Of a stretch of DNA of 64,000 bases, positions 16,289 through 24,921 are shown piece after piece (position 1 is the first letter of the stretch; each line of letters opens with the position of its first letter). The DNA lies in NCBI RefSeq assembly GCF_020731285.1, contig NZ_JAJFOW010000022.1:40232-104231 (forward strand), in the 5' to 3' direction. The position numbers and the translations under genes are program-made. The DNA comes from Cohnella baijiui (lineage in GTDB: Bacteria; Bacillota; Bacilli; Paenibacillales; Paenibacillaceae). The notes under the pieces were generated by a model. The model searched no databases and had not been told where the DNA came from. It worked only from the letters and a program-made list of their open reading frames with translations.

Positions 16289-17251
16289 ATGAAATACAGA
16301 AGACTGGGCTCGTCCGGGGTCCAGGTCAGCGAGATCAGCTTGGGCAGCTGGCTGACTTATGGCGGCTACGTCCAAGCGCGCCAAGCGGAGGATACCATCG
16401 ACAAGGCGTACGAATGCGGCATCAACTTTTTCGATACGGCCAACGTGTACGGGAACGGAGAAGCCGAGAAGGTCGTCGGCCAAGCGCTTGCGAAATATCC
16501 GCGCTCTTCGTACGTCCTCGCGACGAAGGTAAGAGGTCCGATGGGCGATCGTCCCAACCAGGCAGGACTGTCCCGCAAGCACATCATGGAACAATGCGAG
16601 GCCTCGCTGAAAAGATTGGGGACGGATTACGTCGATGTCTATTACTGCCACTATCCGGACCCCGACGTTCCCCTCGAAGAAACGCTGCGCGCCATGAATG
16701 ACCTGGTGCAGCAGGGAAAAGCGCTGTATATCGGGATCAGCAATATGAGCGCGCAGCACATTCGCGAGGCCGTGCGGGTCACGAACAGCAGAGACTGGCA
16801 TCCGATCGCGGCCAACCAGCCGCTGTATAATCTATTCGCGAACGAGATCGAAAAGGAAATCATCCCATTGTGCCGGGACAACGGAATCGGCCAAGTCGTG
16901 TATTCCCCGCTCGCCCAGGGCGTGCTGACGGGCAAGTACAAGACGGTCGCTCCCGCAAGTCCGGAAAGCCGGGCAAGCCAAGCTGAGGGAAGCCAAGCGG
17001 TACAGCATTGGTTAAAGGAAACCTACGTCTCGAAAGCGAGCAAACTCCAAACCGTGGCCGAATCCTTCGGACTCGCTTTGTCGCAGTTGGCATTGGCTTG
17101 GACCCTCCGGCACGAGAACGTATCCAGCGCGCTGATCGGGGCCAGCCGCCCCGAGCAAGTGGAAGAAAACTGTCGGGCCTCCGGCATCCGGCTCGATTCG
17201 GAACAGTGGAAGCTCGTAGAGGAAACTTGTAACGAACCGTCGGAAGTCTGA
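16289..17251 (+). CDS. Aldo/keto reductase (Kv-beta/YhdN-like)
   Basis: 320 residues from the ATG at 16289, preceded by GGGAGGGAAGAGA. The AKR barrel is clear: FFDTANVYGNGEAE (catalytic Asp and Tyr), VLATKVRG (Lys), DVYYCHYPDPD (His), the loop PLYNLF, and the cofactor end LIGASRPEQVEENCRA. NADPH-dependent reduction of aldehydes or keto-sugars in the cytosol is expected. It is divergent from the dehydrogenase at 14937-15944, so the two may act in one pathway, which is inference. A GC-rich hairpin (GGCGCGG...CCGCGCC, about 17268-17293) follows but has no T-tract. Confidence 0.9.
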   Translation: MKYRRLGSSGVQVSEISLGSWLTYGGYVQARQAEDTIDKAYECGINFFDTANVYGNGEAEKVVGQALAKYPRSSYVLATKVRGPMGDRPNQAGLSRKHIMEQCEASLKRLGTDYVDVYYCHYPDPDVPLEETLRAMNDLVQQGKALYIGISNMSAQHIREAVRVTNSRDWHPIAANQPLYNLFANEIEKEIIPLCRDNGIGQVVYSPLAQGVLTGKYKTVAPASPESRASQAEGSQAVQHWLKETYVSKASKLQTVAESFGLALSQLALAWTLRHENVSSALIGASRPEQVEENCRASGIRLDSEQWKLVEETCNEPSEV

Positions 17252-17294
17252 CTTCGAACGAATCTGCAGGCGCGGGCCACGCTGGCCGCGCCTA

Positions 17295-17327
17295 TTGACA
17301 GTTTCATTGTACTACATACATAATACA
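17295..17327 (+). promoter_or_regulatory. Promoter and GntR operator copy 1
   Basis: -35 TTGACA (17295-17300), 18-bp spacer, -10 CATAAT (17319-17324). The -10 lies inside an imperfect palindrome of form TGTAyTAyrTAyrTArTACA at 17308-17327. A second copy lies before the permease gene at 17767-17786, which marks it as the site of the GntR protein encoded next. Confidence 0.8.
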
Positions 17328-17344
17328 GTTAACCGAGGAAGCGG

Positions 17345-17728
17345 GTGAAAACGCGCGTGTTGAACTTTTACGAGCTCAAGCTGAACAACCGGGAACCCGT
17401 CTATCTCCAAGCGGCGCTGTACGTCAAACGGCAGATTCTGCTGCGCAAGGCGGTGTCGGGAGACAAGCTGCCGTCCCGGCGGGAGATCGCCGCCCAGCTG
17501 AACATCAATCCGAATACGGTCCAGAAGGCGTTCAAGCTGATGGAGGATGAAGGCTACGTCCGTACGAGCAGCACGCTCGGCAGCGTTATTTATGTGGACG
17601 ACGACATCCTGAAGCGCATCGAGACCGAACTGACGCGGGAGCTCGTCCAATCGTTCGTCGAATCGGCCAAGGACATCCAACTGTCGTTCAAGACAGTCGT
17701 CGAACTGATCAGCGAATATTGGGAGTAA
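17345..17728 (+). CDS. GntR-family regulator, YtrA subfamily
   Basis: 127 residues with a GTG start at 17345; GAGGAAGCGG precedes it. The winged helix (about 15-85) has the family pattern PVYLQAALYVKRQILLRK, LPSRREIAAQLNINPNTVQK and GYVRTSSTLGSVI. The C-terminal part is a short helical dimer domain of about 40 residues, as in YtrA proteins, which control ABC transporter operons in response to cell-envelope antibiotics or related stress. It is the first gene of a set with a membrane protein, a large outside protein and an ABC ATPase. Two matching palindromes support auto- and operon repression. Confidence 0.9.
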   Translation: MKTRVLNFYELKLNNREPVYLQAALYVKRQILLRKAVSGDKLPSRREIAAQLNINPNTVQKAFKLMEDEGYVRTSSTLGSVIYVDDDILKRIETELTRELVQSFVESAKDIQLSFKTVVELISEYWE

Positions 17729-17766
17729 GCCGGGGCTGCGGTTTCGCCGAGTTGTCGTGACTTGCC

Positions 17767-17786
17767 TGTACTACATATCTAATACA
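17767..17786 (+). promoter_or_regulatory. GntR operator copy 2
   Basis: TGTACTACATATCTAATACA shares 17 of 20 bases with the copy at 17308-17327 and has the same half-site symmetry. It lies between the regulator and the permease gene. The -35/-10 of an internal promoter here is not clear. Confidence 0.75.
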
Positions 17787-17801
17787 ATAGAGGTGGTTCG
17801 A

Positions 17802-18575
17802 TTGCGCGGCCTATATCGTCTGCTGAATCTCGAATTCGGCCAATGGCTCGGATTTCTCGCGCTCCTGTTCGCAGGCGCCGTCCTGGCTCCGCTTTATTTG
17901 TTGGATGCGGCGGCCAAGGATTACAACTTGTTGGCCAATCATGTGCGGTTTGAAGATTTATACGCGGCGTCCGGTTGTCCGCTGCTGTTCTTTCTTTTGC
18001 TCCTGCTGTTATGCGCGTACTTCCTCAAAACGGTATATGCCGGCTACTGGGGCAGCAAGAGCGTTTATACCTATTTAACCATTCCTGTCCGCCGCGAGTC
18101 GCTCTATTGGAGCAAGTTGATGGTCTTTTTGCTCAGCCTCTTGCTGCTCCTAGTCGCGCAGCTTCTAAGCATTCGAATCGGGTACGCCATTGTGATCGAC
18201 CGCGTGAGCGCTTATCAAGAAGGCAACATGGTCATGCATAACGGCCTGTTTCTCGCTTTCGTGCGATCGGACTTTTTTCGTCTGCTGCTTCCCTTTCACT
18301 TCAGCCGCATTTTGTCTTCGATCAGCCTCCTCCTCGTCATCGCGACCGGCTTTTATTACGCGGCGCTCTGCGAACGAAGCCGCAAGTACGCCGGTTTCGC
18401 TCTCATTGGCATTACGGCGATTGTCGCTTACAAGGTGCTCGTGTATCGATTAAACGAAGCAAGCCATGCTTGGCCGCTCAAAAATCTATATCCCAGCAGC
18501 CTGATTCTCTTGGCCTTAAGCGGCTACTTCGTCTGGCACAGCTTGAGATGGATTCGTAGAGGAACGATTGCATAG
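17802..18575 (+). CDS. Membrane protein, probable ABC permease subunit
   Basis: 257 residues from the TTG at 17802, which has GAGGTGG 5 nt upstream. The longer ATG frame from 17757 would translate through the GntR operator and is rejected. At least six membrane helices are visible (for example LLFLLLLLLLCAYFLKTVYAG cut to LLFLLLLLLLCAY, LLSLLLLLVAQLL, ILSSISLLLVIATGFYYAAL). The architecture fits the membrane part of Ytr-type ABC transporters, though no conserved signature is obvious. With the ATPase at 19889-20608 it probably forms an export or stress-relief transporter under GntR control. Confidence 0.7.
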   Translation: MRGLYRLLNLEFGQWLGFLALLFAGAVLAPLYLLDAAAKDYNLLANHVRFEDLYAASGCPLLFFLLLLLLCAYFLKTVYAGYWGSKSVYTYLTIPVRRESLYWSKLMVFLLSLLLLLVAQLLSIRIGYAIVIDRVSAYQEGNMVMHNGLFLAFVRSDFFRLLLPFHFSRILSSISLLLVIATGFYYAALCERSRKYAGFALIGITAIVAYKVLVYRLNEASHAWPLKNLYPSSLILLALSGYFVWHSLRWIRRGTIA

Positions 18576-18591
18576 GGAGGAATAACGAAGG

Positions 18592-19896
18592 ATGAACTAC
18601 ATTCGGAAACATGCTGCCCTTCCCGCGCTGGTCATCGCCTTCGCCATGGTGATCGGAATCGGCGTTCATACTTACGGCATGAAAGATGACGCTACCTTTT
18701 ACCTGAAAGACCTGACCGGCACTCGCGATGCCATCGGCGACGTTCGGATCGGAGGTGAATTGGCCGACGGGTACCAACGAACGCAATTTAGCTTGAGCGC
18801 GGGCAAACTGAACACCGCCACGGCGACTTATGCCCAACCTCATACGAAGGATGCTTACACCTACAATCCCGGCACTGCGAAACGGATCGGAGACATGCAG
18901 TTCAATGTGAGCGGCGTTGGCACCTATTCGATCACATCCTACAAACGCGACCCCTCGGGCTCCTACTTTATTCCCTTTGGTACGGCCGAAGTCACCCCAA
19001 CGATTTCGAACGGCAAGACCAATTCTGCTACGTACACCAATCAACCGGAATACGGCGTTGCCAAGATTGGCGATAAAGTCTATTTTACAGTGCCCGTTTC
19101 CACCGAATTCACCGGGAAAAGCGGAATATTCGAGCTGCATTTCTTCGCGTGGGGCTTCGGTCCGGGCGTTGATCGATCGCAGTACACGCCCAGAAAAATC
19201 GCCGAGATCGACCTTGACGCGAATCGGTCCGAGCAGCCTCACCTCGAAGTTCTCGGACTGGAGGCGGTCGGCGATAAGCTCCTGCTGCTGTCTGTCGCTG
19301 ATAACCAACTAAAAGTCTCCAGCTACGATAGCGAGAGCGGCGACCTGCTCGGCGAAACGTCCGTTTCGGACTTTCATTTGCCGGAACGACCAACGAAGAA
19401 ATCGGAGTCCGAGGCGACTTATTACGAAAATTATTCAGCCTTCGCGGATGCCGATCAAAAGATGCTGACCGTCGCCTTTCGAAGTAGCGGAGGACCGCGG
19501 CTGCTGCTGATCTTCGACGTGTCCCGCGGCGTCCGGCTCGTCGAGTCGTTCCAAGCCGACTTTGGCAAGACTGCCCAAGAAAACGGCGACATCGCCGTGA
19601 TGAGCTACCGCAACGGCAAGCTGTACGCGCTTAGGAGTTTCCGGGAAGCGCGTACCGCCGATGCTATTCCCGTTTATGATCTTGCGCTGACGCAGCACCT
19701 CTATCTGTATGTCTATTCGAAATCCGAATTGGTTTACCAAGGAGAACTCGTCACCGACCTAAACGAGGACAATATGGATATGGTGTACGGTACCCCCGTC
19801 ACTGGCGGATTCAGCTACGACCCCATGGATTACCGAAGCTTCGCCAAACTGACCGTGACTTCTTTGTCTAGTCCGGAGGAGGATAACCGTGCTTGA
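18592..19896 (+). CDS. Unrecognised membrane-anchored extracytoplasmic protein of a GntR/ABC module
   Basis: 434 residues. One N-terminal membrane helix (about 9-27; ALPALVIAFAMVIGIGV) is followed by about 400 residues outside the membrane, rich in beta-prone segments with repeated short motifs such as GDKVYFTVPV, GDKLLLLSVADNQL and NGKLYALRSF. That periodicity suggests a beta-propeller-like or repeat sandwich fold, but I do not recognise a family. GGAGGAATAACGAAGG precedes the ATG. Its stop overlaps the ATPase GTG start by 8 bp, so it is tightly coupled to the transporter. It could sense or bind the exported compound; this is inference from position. Confidence 0.65.
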   Translation: MNYIRKHAALPALVIAFAMVIGIGVHTYGMKDDATFYLKDLTGTRDAIGDVRIGGELADGYQRTQFSLSAGKLNTATATYAQPHTKDAYTYNPGTAKRIGDMQFNVSGVGTYSITSYKRDPSGSYFIPFGTAEVTPTISNGKTNSATYTNQPEYGVAKIGDKVYFTVPVSTEFTGKSGIFELHFFAWGFGPGVDRSQYTPRKIAEIDLDANRSEQPHLEVLGLEAVGDKLLLLSVADNQLKVSSYDSESGDLLGETSVSDFHLPERPTKKSESEATYYENYSAFADADQKMLTVAFRSSGGPRLLLIFDVSRGVRLVESFQADFGKTAQENGDIAVMSYRNGKLYALRSFREARTADAIPVYDLALTQHLYLYVYSKSELVYQGELVTDLNEDNMDMVYGTPVTGGFSYDPMDYRSFAKLTVTSLSSPEEDNRA

Positions 19897-20608
19897 GATC
19901 AAATATGTCGATAAACGTTATCCCGCCAGCAACGCTTTGTTGTATGTAAAGGAACTGACGATTGCCCAAGGAGAAGTTGTCGGCATCTTGGGGGAGAATG
20001 GCAGCGGAAAGACGACTTTGCTCAAAGCGATCATGGGAATCGGCGAAATCCAAAACGGAGAGATCCGGATCGACGGCCGACCGGTGACCGAGCAGTATGA
20101 CCGGATCGCCTTCGTGACGGAAGAAGGCAGCTATTTCCCCCATTTGACGCCCAGGCAATACGGCCAATTCCTGTCGGACTTCTTCCCGCGTTTCGATTCG
20201 GAGAGATACGCAGCGCTGATTCAGGATTACGAGATCCCGGAGGATCGCAAAATCAAGACCTTCTCCAGAGGCCAAAAAATGAAGCTCGAGCTCTGCGCCG
20301 GGTTGGCCAAAAGAGCGGACTATCTGATCCTCGACGAACCCTTCGTCGGCAAGGACGTCTTTACGCGCCGCGAATCGCTGAACCGGGTCGTTGCCGGTTT
20401 GACCGGCGAAGAAACGGTGCTCCTGACGACGCATCAAATCGATGAAATCGAGAACGTCATCGATCGGGCCATCGTCCTCCATCGCGGGCTTGTCCGCGCG
20501 GATGTATACGTAGATGAGGTGAGGGAACGCGGTCTGAGTTTGACGGATGTCATGGCGGAAGTGAGAAAAACCAATTACGCTCGTCCTTTCGGTTGGCCGG
20601 ACGAATGA
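19889..20608 (+). CDS. ABC transporter ATP-binding protein (YtrB-like)
   Basis: 239 residues, GTG start overlapping the upstream stop by 8 bp. Walker A is GENGSGKTT (about 34-42). The signature is a variant, FSRGQKMKLEL, in place of LSGGQ. Walker B is YLILDEPF and the switch His is in LLTTHQID. It is a short, cytosolic ATPase of the drug/lantibiotic-export type and would drive the membrane protein at 17802-18575. It is the last gene of the GntR operon and is followed by a strong hairpin. Confidence 0.92.
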   Translation: MLEIKYVDKRYPASNALLYVKELTIAQGEVVGILGENGSGKTTLLKAIMGIGEIQNGEIRIDGRPVTEQYDRIAFVTEEGSYFPHLTPRQYGQFLSDFFPRFDSERYAALIQDYEIPEDRKIKTFSRGQKMKLELCAGLAKRADYLILDEPFVGKDVFTRRESLNRVVAGLTGEETVLLTTHQIDEIENVIDRAIVLHRGLVRADVYVDEVRERGLSLTDVMAEVRKTNYARPFGWPDE

Positions 20609-20622
20609 GCCGATGGCCGCCG

Positions 20623-20652
20623 GCACCGGATCCTCTTCGAAGGATCCGGTGC
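20623..20652 (+). terminator. Hairpin after the GntR/ABC operon
   Basis: Perfect 11-bp stem GCACCGGATCC / GGATCCGGTGC with an 8-nt loop, 15 nt after the ATPase stop. No T-tract follows, so it may end transcription weakly or protect the 3' end. It lies between convergent operons. Confidence 0.55.
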
Positions 20653-20682
20653 AAGCGGATTAAGGGCAGAACCGGCTCACGG

Positions 20683-21276
20683 TTACGACAGCCCGGCGTT
20701 CAGCCTCTCGGCGAGCGCCAGCAGCTCGAGCGGCTCTCCGATCGTGTAGGAGGGCCGCTCGTTGTCGTCTGCGGGCTCGTGCGGGTAACGCGGCGTCCAA
20801 TTCAAGAAGACGCTCGTGATGCCCAGCGCGTTCGCGCCCTTGACGTCGCGGGCGAGGTTGTTGCCGACCATCGCGACGCGGGAGAAGTCGGCGCGATCCA
20901 GCCCGATCGCCTCGGCCGCCGCCAGAAACATGAGCGGGCTCGGCTTCTCCGCTTGGACGCTCTCCGAGTCGATCATCGCGGCGAAGCAGCCGCGCAGATC
21001 GAGCTCGGCGTACATATTCTGGAAGGATTGCGCCAGACCGTCGGCCACGAGCACCAGCGTGTAGCCCTGCTCGTGCAGCGTCCGCACCATTTCGTCCGCT
21101 TCCGGGATGACGTTCGCCCGGATGACGATGCCATCTCCATCACGAATCTCGGACGATTCGTCGATAATCGTGTCGCCGCTGTCCAGGAAAAGAATCAGCT
21201 TTTTCTTGTCGGGCATGCGGTTCTCGGCCACGCCGTTCACTCCCCTTTTCGGTGATCCATCTTGTCCTTTGCTCAT
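20683..21276 (-). CDS. HAD-superfamily hydrolase
   Basis: 197 residues if begun at the ATG at 21276, whose ATGA overlaps the stop of the small ORF upstream. A GTG at 21231 with AAGGGGAG 8 nt before it would give 182 residues starting just before the fold, and is also plausible. Motif I reads LFLDSGDTIIDE: Asp, then Gly where the second catalytic Asp normally sits, as in DxG variants of the superfamily. Motif III and IV are near AEKPSPLMF and VAMVGNNLARDV. Last gene of the GH110 carbohydrate operon, so a phosphosugar is a reasonable but unproven substrate. Confidence 0.8.
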   Translation of the reverse strand: MSKGQDGSPKRGVNGVAENRMPDKKKLILFLDSGDTIIDESSEIRDGDGIVIRANVIPEADEMVRTLHEQGYTLVLVADGLAQSFQNMYAELDLRGCFAAMIDSESVQAEKPSPLMFLAAAEAIGLDRADFSRVAMVGNNLARDVKGANALGITSVFLNWTPRYPHEPADDNERPSYTIGEPLELLALAERLNAGLS

Positions 21277-21389
21277 TTCCGGTCTTGCGGATACGATTCC
21301 AGCAGCAAGCGGAAGCGAAAGCGCGCGTCCTCCCCGTACCGCATCGGGAAATTGGTGCCCCAAATGTTCACGTTCTCGATTCTGTTCAT
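21273..21389 (-). CDS. Translationally coupled 38-residue small ORF
   Basis: Starts with an ATG that overlaps the GH110 stop (ATGA, 21389-21386) and ends with a TGA that overlaps the next ATG (ATGA, 21276-21273). GGAGG lies about 11 nt before the start. The peptide (MNRIENVNIWGTNFPMRY..., ending in YPQDRK) is charged and lacks a signal or membrane segment. I do not recognise it. It could be a true small protein, a coupling device, or the head of a decayed enzyme gene. Confidence 0.5.
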   Translation of the reverse strand: MNRIENVNIWGTNFPMRYGEDARFRFRLLLESYPQDRK

Positions 21390-23134
21390 CTCGTTTGAGG
21401 GTCCTCCATTTCGGCATATCGGTTGTCGTCCACGATCGCATCGGGACATGCCGTCAGGCGTGCGTCGTCTTCGGGCTTTCGGATGCGGGCCGCTTCACTG
21501 CCGGGCAGCCGAATGACGTTGTTCCGGAAACGCAGCGACCGGACGCTCGTCGCCCCGGTCGCCGGCCCCCCGCGCAGCTCGAAGACGTTGTCCTCGATCG
21601 CGATTCCGCCGTGGACCGGATGCGCTTCGTCCGGCTCCTCGATCTCGGGCGCGATCAGCACGGGCGGGAATTCCGCGCCGCCGCAGTCCGCGAACCGGTT
21701 GCCGCGAACGATCAACTCCGTCACGCGGCCGGACTCGTACCAACTCGCCGCTTCCCCGCTGACGAGGATGGCGCTCATGATCAAACCTTCGAACCGGTTG
21801 TTCTCGATGACCGTCCGGCGCCGCGTCGTCGCCAGGATGCCCCGCGTCGGAATGCGCGCGAACGTATTGCCGCAAATCTCGACCGCCGGCGTCCAGGTGA
21901 CGTTTTCAACGGCGTCGCCCTCCCCCGCGCCTTCGGGAAGGTCTTCGCGGAGCGTCAGCAGAATCTCTCGCGGAGAGAGCCGTTCGGCCCGTTCGACTGT
22001 TCCCGTACCGCAAGCCTCCAGCGTGGCGCTCCGTACGAATTCGAGCTCGTCGCCAGGGAAAAACGCGTCGAACCCGTACGTCTGCGGGTGCATGAACCGA
22101 ACCCGCAGCCGGCGGGGACCGATCCGCTCCATCACCCGCAGGTAGGTGCCGTGCACATTAACCCCGTCGTCGTGCAGTCCTTCGAAACGGCAACCGGAGA
22201 TGCGGACATGCCCCCGGCAGCCGGACAGATGAATGCCGTCCGCGAAGCCCGCGACCGTGCGCCCGGTTTCGGGCCTGGGCGCGATCGTCACCGCGTCGAA
22301 GACGAGATTTTCGCTGAATTGCCCCACCACGCCCAGCCCATGCATAAAGTGCAGCCCGACGTCCGCGAACGTCACATTCCGGCTTTGCAGAATGAATGCG
22401 CCGACCTGGTCGCGAATGCCGTCCCGCGCTTGCAGCACAAGGCCAACCGTCGGCTCGGGCGCAAATCCGAAGCGAAGCCGGACCAGAGACGGCCCGATCT
22501 CCTCGGCATGCTCCGCCCGTTCCACCGCGTTCTCGATCCGCCATGTCCGGTTCGTCTCCGGATCGTAGGCCTGCATCGGTCCTTCGCGGAATCGCCAGCC
22601 CGGGCCGATCCAATACAGCTTGCCGTCCGCGATTTCGTAACGGCTGGACGGATGCGGCCGCACGTCCATGTAATCGGATCCGACCCGCACGACGGTCATC
22701 TCGGCGACGGTCGGCCATTCGTAGTCGAACTTGACGTTGCGGATCTCGACGCCGTCGCAGCCGTCGATCGCCAGCATCGTCAGCTTGCCGTGAAACGCGA
22801 ACAGCGCCCCGCGGCCGTCCAGCGTAAATTCTTTCAGTCCCTGCAAGAGAATGCCGACCGCCTTCGTCGGATCGGGATTCTCCTCCTCGCTCGCCGTGTT
22901 CGTTACTCTGTAAAGCACGTTCGAAGCGTGTTCCCGATAGAAGTCGTATCGCCCGGGCTCGCATTCCACCCGTACCGGCCCTTGCAGCTTCGACGCGGCT
23001 TCGATCGCCCGGCGCATGGCCGGCAGCGCGTCGCGGCCCGAATCCGGCTCCGCTCCGAAATCCGTCAGCCGCAGCACCGCCGTCTCCGACGGCCGGACGT
23101 CGCGGCGTTCCCGGTCTTGAACGTTGTCCTGCAT
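21386..23134 (-). CDS. Right-handed beta-helix glycosidase, GH110 alpha-1,3-galactosidase-like
   Basis: 582 residues from the ATG at 23134, which has GGGAGG 7 nt upstream. It begins with a typical 'LTDFGAEPDSGRDALPAM' entry, followed by parallel beta-helix rungs. The central block ADGIHLSGCRGHVRISG, then FEGLHDDGVNVHGTYLRV (about 315-350), matches the pattern I know from alpha-1,3-galactosidases of family GH110, where Asp residues in this block are catalytic. No signal peptide is seen, so it would act on sugar already imported by the adjacent transporter. The downstream small ORF and HAD gene are coupled. Family call is fairly good; the exact linkage cleaved is not proven. Confidence 0.78.
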   Translation of the reverse strand: MQDNVQDRERRDVRPSETAVLRLTDFGAEPDSGRDALPAMRRAIEAASKLQGPVRVECEPGRYDFYREHASNVLYRVTNTASEEENPDPTKAVGILLQGLKEFTLDGRGALFAFHGKLTMLAIDGCDGVEIRNVKFDYEWPTVAEMTVVRVGSDYMDVRPHPSSRYEIADGKLYWIGPGWRFREGPMQAYDPETNRTWRIENAVERAEHAEEIGPSLVRLRFGFAPEPTVGLVLQARDGIRDQVGAFILQSRNVTFADVGLHFMHGLGVVGQFSENLVFDAVTIAPRPETGRTVAGFADGIHLSGCRGHVRISGCRFEGLHDDGVNVHGTYLRVMERIGPRRLRVRFMHPQTYGFDAFFPGDELEFVRSATLEACGTGTVERAERLSPREILLTLREDLPEGAGEGDAVENVTWTPAVEICGNTFARIPTRGILATTRRRTVIENNRFEGLIMSAILVSGEAASWYESGRVTELIVRGNRFADCGGAEFPPVLIAPEIEEPDEAHPVHGGIAIEDNVFELRGGPATGATSVRSLRFRNNVIRLPGSEAARIRKPEDDARLTACPDAIVDDNRYAEMEDPQTR

Positions 23135-23227
23135 GCGATGAACCTCCCGTTTGCATCCTATTCCGGCCAAAGAACGAAAATGTTCCGCGCCAAACACGCG
23201 GAACATTTTCCATCCCCAGTCGTTAAA

Positions 23228-24871
23228 TCACCCTTTTTGTCCCTTCAACGCATTGACCTCGTCGATGGCGGACTGCAAGCCTTTGTTCGCATAATAGCCC
23301 TTGACGATGTCGTGCCACATGTCTACCGGATCCTGCTTGCTGAGAATCACCTTGATGAAGTCGTCGTCCGCGTTGATCGCCGACAGCTTGTCCTTGGCCG
23401 GCGTCGACATGGTGGCGATGTCGAACGCGGTCGGAATCGCTTTGGCATGAGTCATCTGCCAGTTCAGCTCGTCCTGCACGAGCTGCACGACGTCGTCTCC
23501 TTTGACCGCCCGGTTCGCCGGCGTGTCTTCGATCGAGCTGGCGTTCCGCCAGGCGGCGAGCTGGGAGACGATATCGAGCGAAGGATATTCCTTCTTCAGA
23601 TCGATGAAGCTGTCGCCGTCTTTCGGACGCGTGATCGTGATTTGACCGGAGGCGTCCTTCGCATAGTCCTTGCCTTCAATGCCGTAGTCGAACAGCTCCT
23701 TGCCTTCCGGCGACAACAGCCAGTCGTAGATGCTCAGAATACGATTCAGCTTCTTGTCGTCGACGTCGGCGTTGATCATCGTTTCCGACCAGAACGAGAT
23801 CGTGGTATGACGATACAGCGTTCCGTCGGCGGCGGGCCACAGGTGAAGAAGCTTCACATGGTCGAAAAATTTCTGGCCCGGATTGTTTTTCTCCCATTCG
23901 GCTTTTACGCCGGTCGCGCCGCCGACCGAATCGACGTTGAAGGCAAGCGCGCCCGCTTTGTTCTGATAAAACTTCTGGTTCGCTTCGCCGGCCTTCTCGA
24001 CTGCGAAGTCCGGATCGAGACCGCCGTCTTTGTAGAGCTGCCGGGCTTCTTTGACGACTTCGTCCATCCGTTTGGAGGCGTAAAACGGAATCCACTTGCC
24101 GTCTTCCTGCAGCCAGCTCGAATTGTCGAACTGCGGAAACGTCGGCATGAAGACGGCTTTGAAGTAGCCGAGCGTATTCATGACGATGCCCGTCGTGTCC
24201 TTTTTGCCGTTGCCGTCCGGGTCCTTCTCGGCGAACGCCTTGAGCATGCCGCTGAATTCCTGGAAGTTCGTCGGATCCTGGATGCCGAGCTTGTCCATCC
24301 AGTCCTTGCGGACGAAGATCGCGCGGTCGACCGCCCACATGTCGGTGTTCGGATACGTCATGCGGGGGATCGCGTACAGCTTCCCGTCCCGGTAAATTCC
24401 CTGAACGTCTTCCGCCTTCGCGATTTTCTCCACATTAGGGTAAGCGCTTAAGTCGTCAGGCAAAGGATGGATCAAACCTTGCTTGACCCAATCGTTGTAC
24501 GTGGCCGGGCTGTCGTTCAGCACGCTGTTCGTGATGAGATCCGGCAGTTGGCCGGCCGCGGCCCATACCTGGTTTTTCTCCTTGTAGTTGTCCCAGCCGA
24601 TATCGACGGGCTTCAGCGTGACGTTGAAGTCCTTTTCGAGCTTCTGGACCACCTCGTCGCGCTTCTCGAAGCCGACGCCGATCCCCCACCAGGACAGGGA
24701 AATGTCCATATGCTCCGCATAGAGATTGTCCGCCGCCGTGCCCGATGCGGACGCCGTCGGCGATGCGGATGGAGAGGCGCCCCCCGTCGACGAATTGCCG
24801 CACCCGCTCAGAACCGAGGTAAGGATGATAACGGAAAGCAGACTAGCCGACCCCAGCTTTGCATGACTCAT
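23228..24871 (-). CDS. LplA-type sugar-binding lipoprotein
   Basis: 547 residues from the ATG at 24871 with AAGGGGG upstream. The signal ends in a VLSGCG lipobox with Cys at about 26, and a Ser/Ala/Gly-rich linker follows. The mature part is the large type of sugar-binding protein paired with LplB/YtcP permeases (ISLSWWGIGVGFEKRDEVV, WDNYKEKNQVWAAAGQLPDL, GFWSEKM-like end regions). It captures an oligosaccharide outside the cell for the permeases encoded just upstream. Since a GH110-like enzyme follows in the operon, an alpha-galactosyl-containing glycan is a reasonable guess. Confidence 0.9.
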   Translation of the reverse strand: MSHAKLGSASLLSVIILTSVLSGCGNSSTGGASPSASPTASASGTAADNLYAEHMDISLSWWGIGVGFEKRDEVVQKLEKDFNVTLKPVDIGWDNYKEKNQVWAAAGQLPDLITNSVLNDSPATYNDWVKQGLIHPLPDDLSAYPNVEKIAKAEDVQGIYRDGKLYAIPRMTYPNTDMWAVDRAIFVRKDWMDKLGIQDPTNFQEFSGMLKAFAEKDPDGNGKKDTTGIVMNTLGYFKAVFMPTFPQFDNSSWLQEDGKWIPFYASKRMDEVVKEARQLYKDGGLDPDFAVEKAGEANQKFYQNKAGALAFNVDSVGGATGVKAEWEKNNPGQKFFDHVKLLHLWPAADGTLYRHTTISFWSETMINADVDDKKLNRILSIYDWLLSPEGKELFDYGIEGKDYAKDASGQITITRPKDGDSFIDLKKEYPSLDIVSQLAAWRNASSIEDTPANRAVKGDDVVQLVQDELNWQMTHAKAIPTAFDIATMSTPAKDKLSAINADDDFIKVILSKQDPVDMWHDIVKGYYANKGLQSAIDEVNALKGQKG

Positions 24872-24921
24872 GTTCTTTGCCCCCTTGATTGATTTTACTA
24901 TAATAAAAGCTTGCGCTTCTA

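Noticed and set aside
20623..20652. Riboswitch or small RNA after the ABC ATPase gene
   Set aside because: It is a simple perfect hairpin between convergent genes without conserved aptamer sequence or promoter.
21107..24451. 1114-codon open frame on the plus strand
   Set aside because: It lies antisense across the GH110-like and LplA-type genes; its protein is Arg/His/Pro-rich without domains, and the minus-strand genes have motifs and ribosome sites. It is an effect of high GC at third positions.
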